From contig JAHDWK010000002.1 of NCBI GenBank assembly GCA_023382655.1, forward strand, positions 124,001 through 188,000: DNA of 64,000 nucleotides. Direction: 5' to 3'. Numbering within the stretch: position 1 is the first letter of the stretch; the number at the start of each line of letters is the position of its first letter. Origin of the DNA: Anaerolineae bacterium. GTDB lineage: Bacteria > Chloroflexota > Anaerolineae > Promineifilales > Promineifilaceae. This document shows, one piece after another, positions 1-7,502 of this stretch. The notes below the pieces were generated by a model. The model saw nothing but the letters and a program-made list of their open reading frames with translations, had not been told where the DNA came from and did no database searches. Both the position numbers and the translations under genes were made by a program.

Positions 1-425
1 AATCCATTGAAAACCCCGATTTACTTAACTCTCGCGGTGATACCTGGACACAAATTGATTATCGCTATTTGCAGCAGGTGGTACAGATGAATGTGGCGGT
101 CGTGGCGAATCTGGCCGGTTCCCCGGCCACACCAGAAGTGCCGCTCATTCGGGCAATGGACGAGCCCGGGCAGTATCGCCTGAATTGGCCGGTGGATCCG
201 GCGGCGGCGGGATATGTGATTGCCTTTCGACCGATGGCTCAGGAGCGCTACCCCTCGTTTCGTTATGTGCGAGCACGAGAAGCAGGAAATATCGCTTTAA
301 CAGGGTTTGATTCGGGAATGACGTATGCGGTGAGTATGGCGGCGTTGGATGGGTACGGCCGTGTCAGCCATTTCACCCGTGAAGTCATTGTGGAGCCGGT
401 AAGAGAAACCGCCAGCAGTCCGTAG
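1..425 (+). CDS. C-terminal part of an M28-family metallopeptidase (5' truncated by window edge)
   Basis: The reading frame is open from base 3 to the TAG at 423-425, so the gene starts outside the window. The first residues (SIENPDLLNSRGDTWTQIDY, then RYLQQVVQMNVAVVANLA) resemble the last helix of secreted M28/M20-type zinc aminopeptidases, where a D..TWTQIDYRY-like segment closes the peptidase domain. What follows, about 100 residues from PATPEVPLI on, looks like one beta-sandwich module of fibronectin type III kind (LNWPVDPAAAGYVIAFRP, then MTYAVSMAALDGYG). None of the zinc ligands are in view, so the assignment rests on the C-terminal part only. Probably secreted; convergent with the next gene. 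Confidence 0.55.
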   Translation, partial: SIENPDLLNSRGDTWTQIDYRYLQQVVQMNVAVVANLAGSPATPEVPLIRAMDEPGQYRLNWPVDPAAAGYVIAFRPMAQERYPSFRYVRAREAGNIALTGFDSGMTYAVSMAALDGYGRVSHFTREVIVEPVRETASSP

Positions 426-438
426 GTTTGTATACGGC

Positions 439-888
439 TTATTGCGTGACAACGGCCGTCAGTTGCGCCAATTCCTTCACGTAAACAGGGCGGAGCAGTC
501 GGGTGGCGAACCAGCCTTCCAATCGCCCCAAAATACCATCCCGCACTTTGGTTTCGGTTGTGATCGTAACATACGCGCTTTTACCATCAGCGCCGGGTTC
601 AACCGTGAAGGTAGTCACAGTGCCCGTTTCCAGGTCAGTTTCCACCAACACCCGACCCGGCTCAGGTTCGGTGATGGCCGCACGGAAGGATTGTAACTTG
701 CCCATGAGTCGCATTTGAAAGGCGATCTCTGTACCCGCCCCAATGCCCCCTTTCTCCACTGTCAACGACACAAAAGGCGGTCTGGGCAAAATGGCCTGAT
801 GTCCGTTCTGGTAATCGGCAATGACAGCGTAGACCTGTGCAGGCGGGGCCGGAATCAAAGCCGAAGCTGAAATTGAATGTTGCGCCAT
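439..888 (-). CDS. SRPBCC (START-like) family protein
   Basis: About 149 residues with the helix-grip layout of the SRPBCC/polyketide cyclase superfamily: an N-terminal strand (HSISASALIPAPPAQVYAVI), a DYQNG segment after the first helix, beta strands ending TTFTVEPGADGKSAYVTITTE, and a C-terminal helix (GWFATRLLRPVYVKELAQL). Such proteins bind small hydrophobic ligands; the ligand cannot be told from sequence. An upstream ATG at 918 would add ten residues but lies inside the 900-926 palindrome and has no Shine-Dalgarno, so the ATG at 888 is preferred. Last gene of a minus-strand run after the aminopeptidase and the GCS2 ligase. Confidence 0.75.
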   Translation of the reverse strand: MAQHSISASALIPAPPAQVYAVIADYQNGHQAILPRPPFVSLTVEKGGIGAGTEIAFQMRLMGKLQSFRAAITEPEPGRVLVETDLETGTVTTFTVEPGADGKSAYVTITTETKVRDGILGRLEGWFATRLLRPVYVKELAQLTAVVTQ

Positions 889-899
889 ATTTTTGCCTG

Positions 900-926
900 G
901 TGAGCCGATGTCCGACATCGGCTCAC
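900..926. repeat. Perfect 13-bp inverted repeat between SRPBCC and ligase genes
   Basis: GTGAGCCGATGTC (900-912) pairs with GACATCGGCTCAC (914-926) around one base. It could fold in the minus-strand transcript between the two genes as a terminator or attenuator (no U tract), or be a member of the interspersed palindromes seen throughout the window. Confidence 0.7.
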
Positions 927-952
927 GGATTACGGGTTACGATTTGCGAGAT

Positions 953-2110
953 TTAATCAATGCCCTCTCTCGTTTCCGCGACTAATTGGTCTACTACCGC
1001 CCGCAGTGCTTCCTCGTTGTTTTCGTCACCACCATGTTTTTTATAACAGGCGGTCTGGCGGTCGGCGCTGGTGCCGTTTTTGAGAATGGTGCGCACATAT
1101 TCCACTTCCTGGCGGCTGCCCAGGTCATCCACCACATCGTCCAGCAGTTCCAGCAGTTCTTCCATCAAAAAGTGGAAGGGTACTGACTGTTCCCGACCAA
1201 AATCAATCAACTCGCCATGGACGCCATACCGCACAGCGCGCCACTTGTTTTCGGTGATGTGCATATGCCGGTAATGTCGCCAGGACATATTTTGCTGGCG
1301 CAGTTTGAGCAGTTTGGCGCAAATGGCCTGGAAGAGGGCGGCAATACAGACGGCCTCTTCAATGCGGGTACAGATGTCAGTAATGCGAAATTCCAGCGTG
1401 TCAAAAATGGGGTGCGGCCGTATATCCCACCAGATTTTGGCCCGTTTATCCTGTTTGCCAAACGCGCCCACCAGTTCCAGAGTACGTTCGTAGCTTTTGT
1501 ATTCGCCCCAGGAGTCAAAACTGTGGGGAATGCCGGTGCGGGGCAGCGCTTCAAAGATGACGCTGCGATAGGATTTCAGGCCGGTGTCACGGCCGTGCCA
1601 AAACGGCGAACTCGTAGAGAGCGCCAATAAATGGGGAATGAAATAGCGCGCCTGGTTCATCATCTCAATCATCAGGTTCTTTGATTCCAGATCACCACCA
1701 AAACCCACATGCACATGCATCCCAAAAATAAGAAGCTGGCGGGCCACCCCTTGCATATCATCCATCAATTCCCGGTAACGCACCCCTTCGGTGATGGCCT
1801 GTTCTTCCCAACGAGCAAACGGATGCGTGGAAGCCGCGGCAATTTTCAGGCCGTTTTCGTCGGCCATACGAATCACTTCCCGGCGCAGCCGAACGAGTTC
1901 CTGCCGCACCTCTTTCACATTGCGGCATACGTGGCTGCCCACCTCCACCTGTGACTGCATGAGTTCCGGTTTGAGGTCTAGTTTGTACGGCCGTTCCTGA
2001 TCCTGCGATAAAAACTCCGAAATATAAGCCTGTAAATTGCGCGTTTGGGGATCAATAATCTGGTACTCTTCCTCAACACCAAGCGTTAACGGGGGGGTGG
2101 TCACAGCCAT
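953..2110 (-). CDS. Carboxylate-amine ligase of the GCS2 family (glutamate-cysteine ligase-like, YbdK type)
   Basis: The start LTLGVEEEYQIIDPQTRNLQ is the hallmark of GCS2/YbdK enzymes, ATP-grasp-like ligases that couple a carboxylate (often glutamate) to an amine such as cysteine. Further family features are GMHVHVGF (metal/substrate region), HSFDSWGEYKSYERT, KIWWDIRPHPIFDTLEFRITD and the C-terminal ILKNGTSADRQ. Length about 385 residues, close to the usual 370-390. The start at 2110 (MAVTTPP) is chosen over 2134 because AAGGAG sits about 8 bases upstream. Whether the product is gamma-glutamylcysteine or another amide cannot be told. Downstream of pepA, so a role in thiol or peptide metabolism is possible but inferred. 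Confidence 0.88.
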   Translation of the reverse strand: MAVTTPPLTLGVEEEYQIIDPQTRNLQAYISEFLSQDQERPYKLDLKPELMQSQVEVGSHVCRNVKEVRQELVRLRREVIRMADENGLKIAAASTHPFARWEEQAITEGVRYRELMDDMQGVARQLLIFGMHVHVGFGGDLESKNLMIEMMNQARYFIPHLLALSTSSPFWHGRDTGLKSYRSVIFEALPRTGIPHSFDSWGEYKSYERTLELVGAFGKQDKRAKIWWDIRPHPIFDTLEFRITDICTRIEEAVCIAALFQAICAKLLKLRQQNMSWRHYRHMHITENKWRAVRYGVHGELIDFGREQSVPFHFLMEELLELLDDVVDDLGSRQEVEYVRTILKNGTSADRQTACYKKHGGDENNEEALRAVVDQLVAETREGID

Positions 2111-2145
2111 AGCTTTCTCCTTGTGATCAAACAATTGCTAAAACA

Positions 2146-2208
2146 AGTGCCAGGCACAGGGCATAAGGCATTGGTTTATTCAGATGGTTTTGCCCTGTGC
2201 CTGGCACT
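2146..2208. repeat. Interspersed palindrome, family AGTGCCAGGCA
   Basis: Perfect 18-bp arms (2146-2163 and 2191-2208) enclose a 27-base loop containing ATTCAGATGGTTT. A second, rearranged copy of the same family is at 25519-25637, where the loop also ends in ATGGTTTT just before the right arm. Arms long enough to form a hairpin or cruciform; no ORF inside, so MITE/REP-like rather than a transposase-bearing element. Confidence 0.8.
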
Positions 2209-2223
2209 GCGGTTGCACTACCA

Positions 2224-3717
2224 CTACCAATTTCTTAAAAACTCCACCAGCAGGCGTACACCAAAACCGGTACCGCCGCGGGGAATGTAGGCATTGTCTT
2301 TTTCCGCTAGCGCCATCCCGGCAATATCCAGATGCACCCAGGGATAGTCGGTAAACTCTTTCAAGAACATAGCGGATGTGCCCACGCCGCCAAAACGGCC
2401 GCCGCTGTTCAACACATCGGCCACATCAGAGTCAATGGATTTGCGATACTCCGGGAACAAAGGTAAAGGCCAGACACGCTCATGCGTGGCCGCGCCCGCT
2501 GCCAGCAGTTTGTCGCGCAGCCCATCATCGGTGCTGAACATGCCGGCGGCCACACCAGACCCTAACGCTACCACACATGCGCCGGTCAGCGTGGCCAGGT
2601 CAATCACTGCTTTAGGCTGGTAACGGCCGGCGTATACCAGCCCATCGGCCAGCACCATGCGCCCTTCCGCGTCCGTGTTGATGATTTCGATGGTTTTGCC
2701 ATTGCTGGCGGTGATGATGTCGGCCGGGCGGTAGGCGTTGGCGTCGGGCATGTTTTCGGTGCAGGGGGTAATGCCAATGACGCGCAGGGGCAAATTGAGC
2801 GCGCCCACCACTTTCATAGCCCCCAACACGGCCGCTGCCCCACCCATGTCTGACTTCATATCTCCCATGCGCTCCGCCGGTTTAATGGAGATACCGCCGG
2901 TATCAAAGGTAATCCCCTTGCCCACCAGGACGATAGTGTCCAGGTCTTCCCGGTCGCCGTTGTGTTCCAGGACGATGAACTTGGGCTTTTCGCCCGCGCC
3001 CTGGGCCACCGCCAGAAAGGCGCCCATGTTGTGTTCTCTGGCCCATTTACGGCCGCCGACGGTAATGCGCATCCCGTGTGTGGCGGCGATGACGTGGGCG
3101 GTTTCGGCCATTTTGGTGGGGGTGATGACGTTGGGTGGCTGGTTAACCAGGTTGCGGGCCAGGATGACACCTTCGCCAATGGCTACGGCCGTGTCCACCC
3201 CCTGCTCAATCGCCTTCACCTTCTTCTTATCAGACTCCACTATCGTCAACGATTCGATCTCGTGGGGCGATTCTTCGCGCTGTTTAGGCGCGTCATACTG
3301 ATATGCCGCCAACAGTGAACCTTCGGCCGTGGCCTGCGCGGCGGCCTGCCCCTCCAGCCCGGCCACACCGGCCCCATGCACAATGGTGGCAACATGCTGC
3401 GCCTTTAGGTCACGGGCGCGTTTCAGACCTGCTGCCGCGGCCTTGCGCACCCCTTCCAGATCAAAGCCATCTCGTTTGCCCAGCCCCACCACCAATACCC
3501 GCTTCGCCGGAATCGCGCCACGTGGATAAAGGACGCCCACTTCCCCGGCCTTGCCGGTCAGGTCGCCATGGGCGATCAGTTCGCTAATCGCGCCATTTAG
3601 GGCGGCGTCTATGACCCCGGTAGCCCCGGCCGGTGTGGTCACATCATCAAACAAATTGACAATGAGGGTATCGGCCGTACTCTCTTGAATGTTGCCCTGT
3701 ACTACATGGATCTTCAT
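2224..3717 (-). CDS. pepA: Leucyl aminopeptidase, M17 family (cytosol aminopeptidase)
   Basis: 497 residues, the usual PepA length. The N-terminal macrodomain-like region is followed by the M17 catalytic domain with GKGITFDTGGISIKPA and the family signature NTDAEGRMVL near residue 344, which carry the two-metal ligands and catalytic Lys/Arg. GGAAAVLGAMKVV and NSGGRFGGVGTSAMFL are also typical. It removes N-terminal residues such as leucine from peptides in the cytoplasm. Start at 3717 has AGGAGC seven bases upstream. First gene of a likely minus-strand unit with the GCS2 ligase and SRPBCC protein, but palindromes occupy both gaps. Confidence 0.96.
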   Translation of the reverse strand: MKIHVVQGNIQESTADTLIVNLFDDVTTPAGATGVIDAALNGAISELIAHGDLTGKAGEVGVLYPRGAIPAKRVLVVGLGKRDGFDLEGVRKAAAAGLKRARDLKAQHVATIVHGAGVAGLEGQAAAQATAEGSLLAAYQYDAPKQREESPHEIESLTIVESDKKKVKAIEQGVDTAVAIGEGVILARNLVNQPPNVITPTKMAETAHVIAATHGMRITVGGRKWAREHNMGAFLAVAQGAGEKPKFIVLEHNGDREDLDTIVLVGKGITFDTGGISIKPAERMGDMKSDMGGAAAVLGAMKVVGALNLPLRVIGITPCTENMPDANAYRPADIITASNGKTIEIINTDAEGRMVLADGLVYAGRYQPKAVIDLATLTGACVVALGSGVAAGMFSTDDGLRDKLLAAGAATHERVWPLPLFPEYRKSIDSDVADVLNSGGRFGGVGTSAMFLKEFTDYPWVHLDIAGMALAEKDNAYIPRGGTGFGVRLLVEFLRNW

Positions 3718-3853
3718 AGGTTGCTCCTGAATAGGTTTTAATCGGACGCGGATGAACGCGGATTTTTAAGATTTTCTGGGATTCCTCATTTCATTTGGAA
3801 TGACATGATGCCCTGAACTCATGTTGTTACTGGCCGATTATATCACGTCAGGC

Positions 3854-3881
3854 TAGACAACGGTCTAATCTTTGTTATGCT
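3854..3881 (+). promoter_or_regulatory. Possible sigma70-type promoter for the epimerase gene
   Basis: TAGACA (3854-3859) and TATGCT (3876-3881) are separated by 16 bases about 100 bases before the start at 3982. Consensus match is partial; only a candidate. Confidence 0.3.
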
Positions 3882-3891
3882 TCGTGGCGGT

Positions 3892-3965
3892 GAGCCGTAA
3901 TCCTTAACCCGTTATTCGTAAACTGATCGGGTTTCGGATTACGGATTACAAATAACGGTTTACGA
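3892..3965. repeat. Heptad-repeat palindrome (gtaatcc / ggattac type)
   Basis: The stretch is made of 7-base units such as gtaatcc, gttattc, then the complementary ttacgga units, giving an imperfect hairpin directly upstream of the epimerase ribosome binding site. Same architecture as the other heptad palindromes in the window. Confidence 0.75.
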
Positions 3966-3981
3966 AAGACGGAGGCAACGT

Positions 3982-4968
3982 ATGAAACTATTGATCATCG
4001 GCGGGACACGCTTTTTAGGGCGGGCCATTGTGGAGGTGGCGTTGGCTGCCGGGCATGATGTGACCCTGTTTAACCGGGGGCAGAGCAACCCTGGCCTGTA
4101 TGCTAACCTGGAAACGCTGGTGGGGAATCGGGATGGCGGATTGGGGGTGCTGCACGGCCGTAGCTGGGACGCCGTCATTGATACCTGTGGTTACGTGCCC
4201 CGGTTGGTGCGCGATTCCGCCACCCTGCTGGCCGACCGGGTGGAACTCTACACCTTCATTTCTTCTATTTCTGTCTATTCCGACCCCTCAGTAGCGCATA
4301 TTGACGAAGACGCGCCATTGGGCACAATCGAGGATGAGACGGTGGAGACGGTAGACGGGGACACATATGGCCCGCTCAAAGTGCTGTGTGAAAAAGCGGC
4401 GACGGACAGTATGCACGGCCGTGCCCTGAACGTGCGCGCCGGTCTGATTGTTGGCCCCTATGACTTGTCTGACCGCTTCACCTATTGGCCCTATCGGGTG
4501 GCGCAGGGTGGGGAAGTGTTGTCGCCCGGCGAGCCTCATTCGCCGGTACAGTTCATTGATGTGCGTGATATTGCCGCCTGGACGGTGCAGGCAACGGAAA
4601 AACGGCTGACTGGCCCGTATAACGTCACCGGTCCCAACGAACCCGTGACCATGAGCCAGCTTTTGCACGCCTGTAAAGAAGTCAGCGGCAGTGACGCCAC
4701 CTTCACCTGGGTCAGTGACGAATTTTTGACAGCGAACGAAGTGGGTGAATACACCGAAATGCCGCTGTGGGTAACGGCCGAATTTGCCGGTTTTGACACG
4801 GTGAACTGCCAGAAAGCGATAGGGGCGGGATTGCTGACACGGCCGTTGACCGACACCATCCGCGACACACTGGACTGGGCGGACGGCCGTGCCGCTGACT
4901 ACCAATGGCGCAACGGCATGAAAGCCGAACGCGAAGCCGAGTTGCTTGCGCTATGGCGAAAGCTGTAA
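3982..4968 (+). CDS. NAD-dependent epimerase/dehydratase (extended SDR)
   Basis: 328 residues with the N-terminal Rossmann motif GGTRFLG (residues 7-13) and FNRGQSNPGL after the second strand, which is the variant seen in the CSP41-like/isoflavone-reductase-like branch of extended SDRs. SSISVYSD precedes YGPLK (YxxxK catalytic pair). The C-terminal part (GPYNVTGPNEPVTMSQLLHA) is the substrate domain. Substrate unknown; sugar-nucleotide or reductase functions are both possible. Start supported by GGAGG seven bases upstream. Independent plus-strand unit, separated from carbamate kinase by a heptad palindrome. Confidence 0.88.
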   Translation: MKLLIIGGTRFLGRAIVEVALAAGHDVTLFNRGQSNPGLYANLETLVGNRDGGLGVLHGRSWDAVIDTCGYVPRLVRDSATLLADRVELYTFISSISVYSDPSVAHIDEDAPLGTIEDETVETVDGDTYGPLKVLCEKAATDSMHGRALNVRAGLIVGPYDLSDRFTYWPYRVAQGGEVLSPGEPHSPVQFIDVRDIAAWTVQATEKRLTGPYNVTGPNEPVTMSQLLHACKEVSGSDATFTWVSDEFLTANEVGEYTEMPLWVTAEFAGFDTVNCQKAIGAGLLTRPLTDTIRDTLDWADGRAADYQWRNGMKAEREAELLALWRKL

Positions 4969-4969
4969 C

Positions 4970-5017
4970 CAGTGAGCAGTAAGCAGTTAGCACTGCCTCA
5001 CTGCTCACCGCTCACTG
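4970..5017. repeat. Heptad-repeat palindrome (cagtgag / ctcactg type)
   Basis: Units cagtgag, cagtaag, cagttag are followed by complementary cactgc(t)cac units. It fills nearly the whole gap between the epimerase stop and the arcC ribosome binding site, so the hairpin would form immediately before translation initiation. Confidence 0.8.
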
Positions 5018-5030
5018 AACCAGAGGAACC

Positions 5031-5993
5031 ATGTCCCGAACCGCTCTCGTCGCCATTGGCGGCAACTCCCTCATCACCGATAACAAACACCCCGACGTAC
5101 CCCACCAATGGGACGCCGTCCGCGAAACATGCCGCCATCTGGCCGATATGGTCGAAGATGGCTGGCGGCTGGTCATTACGCACGGCAATGGCCCTCAGGT
5201 GGGTTACATCCTGCGCCGCAATGAACTGGCTGCCCACGAAGTCCACACCACCCCACTCGACCTCATTGTCGCCGATACCCAGGGGGCGATTGGCTACATG
5301 GTGCAGCAAGCCCTGCGTAACGAATTGCACAGTCGGGGAATGCGCCGCCCCGTTGTCTCCGTTGTCACCCAGGTATTGGTAGACCGGGATGACCCGGCCT
5401 TTGCCCACCCCACCAAACCGATTGGCAGCTTTATGAGCGAGGCTGATGCCCGCAAATTTGAGGCCGAAGGGTGGCAGGTGGTGGAAGATGCCGGGCGCGG
5501 CTGGCGGCGTGTGGTCGCTTCACCGCAGCCGCTGCGTATCATTGAAGAAGACGCCATCAGCCGTTTGCTGCAATCCGGTTCTATTGTCATTGCGGTGGGC
5601 GGCGGCGGCATTCCGGTGGTGCATAATCCACGTGGTGAATTGCGCGAACTGAATGGCGTTTTTGCCGTTATTGACAAAGATCGGGCCAGCGCCATCCTGG
5701 CCAGGCAGTTACAGGTAGACCTGTTCCTCATTTCTACCGGCGTGGAGCAAGTGGCCGTCCATTTCAACACCCCCCAACAGCGCAATTTAGACCACGTAAC
5801 GCCTGCCGAACTGCGCCAATATATGGAGGAAGATCACTTCCCACCGGGCAGTATGAAACCTAAAATTGAAGCCGTGTTGTCTTACCTGGATGGCGGCGGC
5901 AAAGCCGCTCTCATCACCAACCCACCGAACATCGCCCGCGCCTTGAAGCGGGAGACGGGGACGTGGATTGAGTCAGTAGGCAGTAAGCAGTGA
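5031..5993 (+). CDS. arcC: Carbamate kinase
   Basis: 320 residues, the family length. Amino acid kinase fold with VAIGGNSLI near the N-terminus, ITHGNGPQVGYILRRNEL, the VVSVVTQVLVDRDDPAF insert, KPIGSFM, GGGGIPV and VIDKDRASAILA, all carbamate kinase hallmarks. It transfers phosphate between carbamoyl phosphate and ADP to make ATP, usually at the end of arginine or purine-derived allantoin breakdown. No arginine deiminase or transcarbamylase gene is nearby. The last codons (about VGSKQ) are encoded by the following heptad palindrome, so the C-terminus appears altered by repeat insertion. AGAGGA lies just before the start. Confidence 0.95.
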   Translation: MSRTALVAIGGNSLITDNKHPDVPHQWDAVRETCRHLADMVEDGWRLVITHGNGPQVGYILRRNELAAHEVHTTPLDLIVADTQGAIGYMVQQALRNELHSRGMRRPVVSVVTQVLVDRDDPAFAHPTKPIGSFMSEADARKFEAEGWQVVEDAGRGWRRVVASPQPLRIIEEDAISRLLQSGSIVIAVGGGGIPVVHNPRGELRELNGVFAVIDKDRASAILARQLQVDLFLISTGVEQVAVHFNTPQQRNLDHVTPAELRQYMEEDHFPPGSMKPKIEAVLSYLDGGGKAALITNPPNIARALKRETGTWIESVGSKQ

Positions 5994-6046
5994 GCAGTTG
6001 GCAGTAAGACCGTTCACTGCTGACTGCCAACTGCTCACTGCTGACT
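5973..6046. repeat. Heptad-repeat palindrome overlapping the arcC stop
   Basis: Units cagtagg, cagtaag, cagtgag, cagttgg, cagtaag are followed by cactgct, gactgcc, aactgct, cactgct units. The left arm runs into the last codons of arcC and the right arm ends nine bases before the next start codon. Confidence 0.85.
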
Positions 6047-6054
6047 TCCATACA

Positions 6055-7299
6055 ATGAACCCTATCTTCATCTTATTCAACCTCTTTGCACTGGTCTACA
6101 TCTTTCGTGGGGTGCAGATTGTCTGGCAGATTGTGCGCCAATGGGGGCTGCTGCTACAGGAGCCGCTGACCCGCGCCAAAAAGTGGTTGGGCGACCAGGC
6201 AGCTTTTTTTGTGGCCGTGCCGCCGTCGGTGGCGCTGCATGAACTGTTCCACGCCCTGGCAACCTGGCTGGTAGGCGGGCAAATTGTGGATTTTGGCTAT
6301 GGCGGCTTTTGGGGGTATGTGGTGCCAGTGGGGGACTTTACACCGGCACAGAACTGGTTGATTGCCATTGCCGGGACGTGGGCCAATCTGCTATTTGGCG
6401 CGGGGTTGTGGCTGGCGCTGCACCACCATCGTGCCAGCAGTTTTCGCTATTTTGGTTTGCGGGCGCTTCGCTTCCAATTGTATTTTGCCCTGGTCTATTA
6501 CCCGGTCTTTACCCTTTTTATCCCCACCATTAGCGATTGGCGCATCATTTACGATTTCTCGGCGACGCCGGTATTGAGTGCGGTCACGGCCGTGCTCCAC
6601 ATCACCACGCTCTACCTCTTCTACCGCGCCGACCGGGCCGGCTGGTTTGAAATGGCCGGTTTTGAAACCGTAAACGAGCAGGCTGCCTTTGACACAGTGG
6701 CGCAGCAGGCCGCCCAAAATCCTCAAGACCGGGCGCTGGCGATGCAAGTGATTGATGGCTTGCGGCGTGGCGGCGCTGAACACAAAGCCACCACCGAGTT
6801 GCAGCAATATCTACAAACCCACCCGGAAGATGGCGACGCCACCGTCCTGCTGGCTGCCTTACAGGCGGGCAAAAACAACCACGTTTCGGCGCAAAGCAAG
6901 GCCAATACCGAAAAGGCGCTGCGGTTGGGCATTCAAAACCCGCGCCAGGAAGCGATTGCTTACCGCCTGTTGGGTGAATATGCCCTGGAGCGTAATCAAT
7001 ACCCGGAAGCAGTGAACCAGTTTAGCCAGGCGCTTACGGCGCTGAGCCGGAACACACATCAAGCGGACCAGATCGGTTTGCAGGCATATCTTTATCATTT
7101 GCGCAGTCTGGCTTATCGTCGCCAGGGCCAGTATGAGCAGGCCTACCAGGATATGACCCAGGCGGTGCAGCTATCACAGCAAACAGAACATGAACAGCAA
7201 ACGGCCGTTTACCAGCAGGAATTACACATTATCGAACAACAGGCGGGACGGCCGTTAGGCAGTTCTCACAATCCCTATGCCGACGAGGATGTGGTATGA
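6055..7299 (+). CDS. M50-like membrane zinc metallopeptidase fused to TPR domain
   Basis: About 414 residues. Residues 1-190 hold several hydrophobic segments (for example NPIFILFNLFALVYIF and NWLIAIAGTWANLLFGAGLW) and the zinc motif HELFH in VALHELFHALATWL near residue 62, as in intramembrane or membrane-associated M50-type peptidases. Residues about 220-410 are soluble and helical with TPR-like units (AIAYRLLGEYALERNQYPEAVNQF; LYHLRSLAYRRQGQYEQAYQDM). Peptidase in the membrane with a cytoplasmic protein-interaction region is the reasonable reading; the second metal-ligand motif is not clear to me. An upstream in-frame ATG at 5998 would translate heptad repeat, so 6055 is preferred although a Shine-Dalgarno is weak. 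Confidence 0.75.
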   Translation: MNPIFILFNLFALVYIFRGVQIVWQIVRQWGLLLQEPLTRAKKWLGDQAAFFVAVPPSVALHELFHALATWLVGGQIVDFGYGGFWGYVVPVGDFTPAQNWLIAIAGTWANLLFGAGLWLALHHHRASSFRYFGLRALRFQLYFALVYYPVFTLFIPTISDWRIIYDFSATPVLSAVTAVLHITTLYLFYRADRAGWFEMAGFETVNEQAAFDTVAQQAAQNPQDRALAMQVIDGLRRGGAEHKATTELQQYLQTHPEDGDATVLLAALQAGKNNHVSAQSKANTEKALRLGIQNPRQEAIAYRLLGEYALERNQYPEAVNQFSQALTALSRNTHQADQIGLQAYLYHLRSLAYRRQGQYEQAYQDMTQAVQLSQQTEHEQQTAVYQQELHIIEQQAGRPLGSSHNPYADEDVV

Positions 7300-7330
7300 T
7301 CCGTTGTAGGTAATCGGCAGGCGGTAATCG

Positions 7331-7360
7331 TTCATAATTCATCCTTCATAATTCATAATT
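7331..7360. repeat. attcata heptad palindrome
   Basis: ttcataattcatccttcataattcataat, the same 7-base unit family as at 35758-35789 and 55521-55571. Confidence 0.65.
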
Positions 7361-7363
7361 TTT

Positions 7364-7500
7364 AGAGGAGGTGATAGAAGCAGCTAGACGAGGAGAAGTC
7401 GTCCTATGTGATTGTTCAACCCCCGGTTTGGCAAACGAACCTGGACAGCAGTAACGCGATTTGCCAAATCGCGCTACACCCTAAAAAAGAGGAGAGAAAC
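7364..7500 (+). promoter_or_regulatory. Structured leader of the BMP transporter operon
   Basis: Begins with AGGAGGTGAT (7366-7375), a ten-base full complement to the 16S anti-Shine-Dalgarno, but no normal start codon follows: the first ATG downstream is an ATG-TGA start-stop, and a GTG inside the motif opens a 27-codon frame. Hairpins include GACGA/TCGTC, GGTT/AACC around a GTTTGGCAAAC, and CGCGATTT/AAATCGCG at 7455-7473. The real gene's own RBS (GAGGAG) follows. Could be a regulatory leader or a relic of a displaced gene start; no known riboswitch recognised. Confidence 0.35.
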
Positions 7501-7502
7501 TA

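Noticed and set aside
1207-1630. Overlapping reading frames of 115-137 codons across the GCS2 gene
   Set aside because: They are antisense or shifted shadows of a conserved gene, with no RBS or family resemblance. The same applies to long shadow frames over pepA, nnr, the atp genes, the FG-GAP gene (34060-34812) and the beta-helix gene (49904-50638).
5998-6054. Upstream start for the M50-TPR gene
   Set aside because: The 19 residues would be translated from a heptad palindrome and there is no RBS.
7455-7500. PreQ1-I or similar riboswitch before the BMP gene
   Set aside because: The CTACACCCTAAAAAAGAGGAG stretch looks similar by eye, but the upstream strand needed for the pseudoknot is missing and the gene family does not fit.
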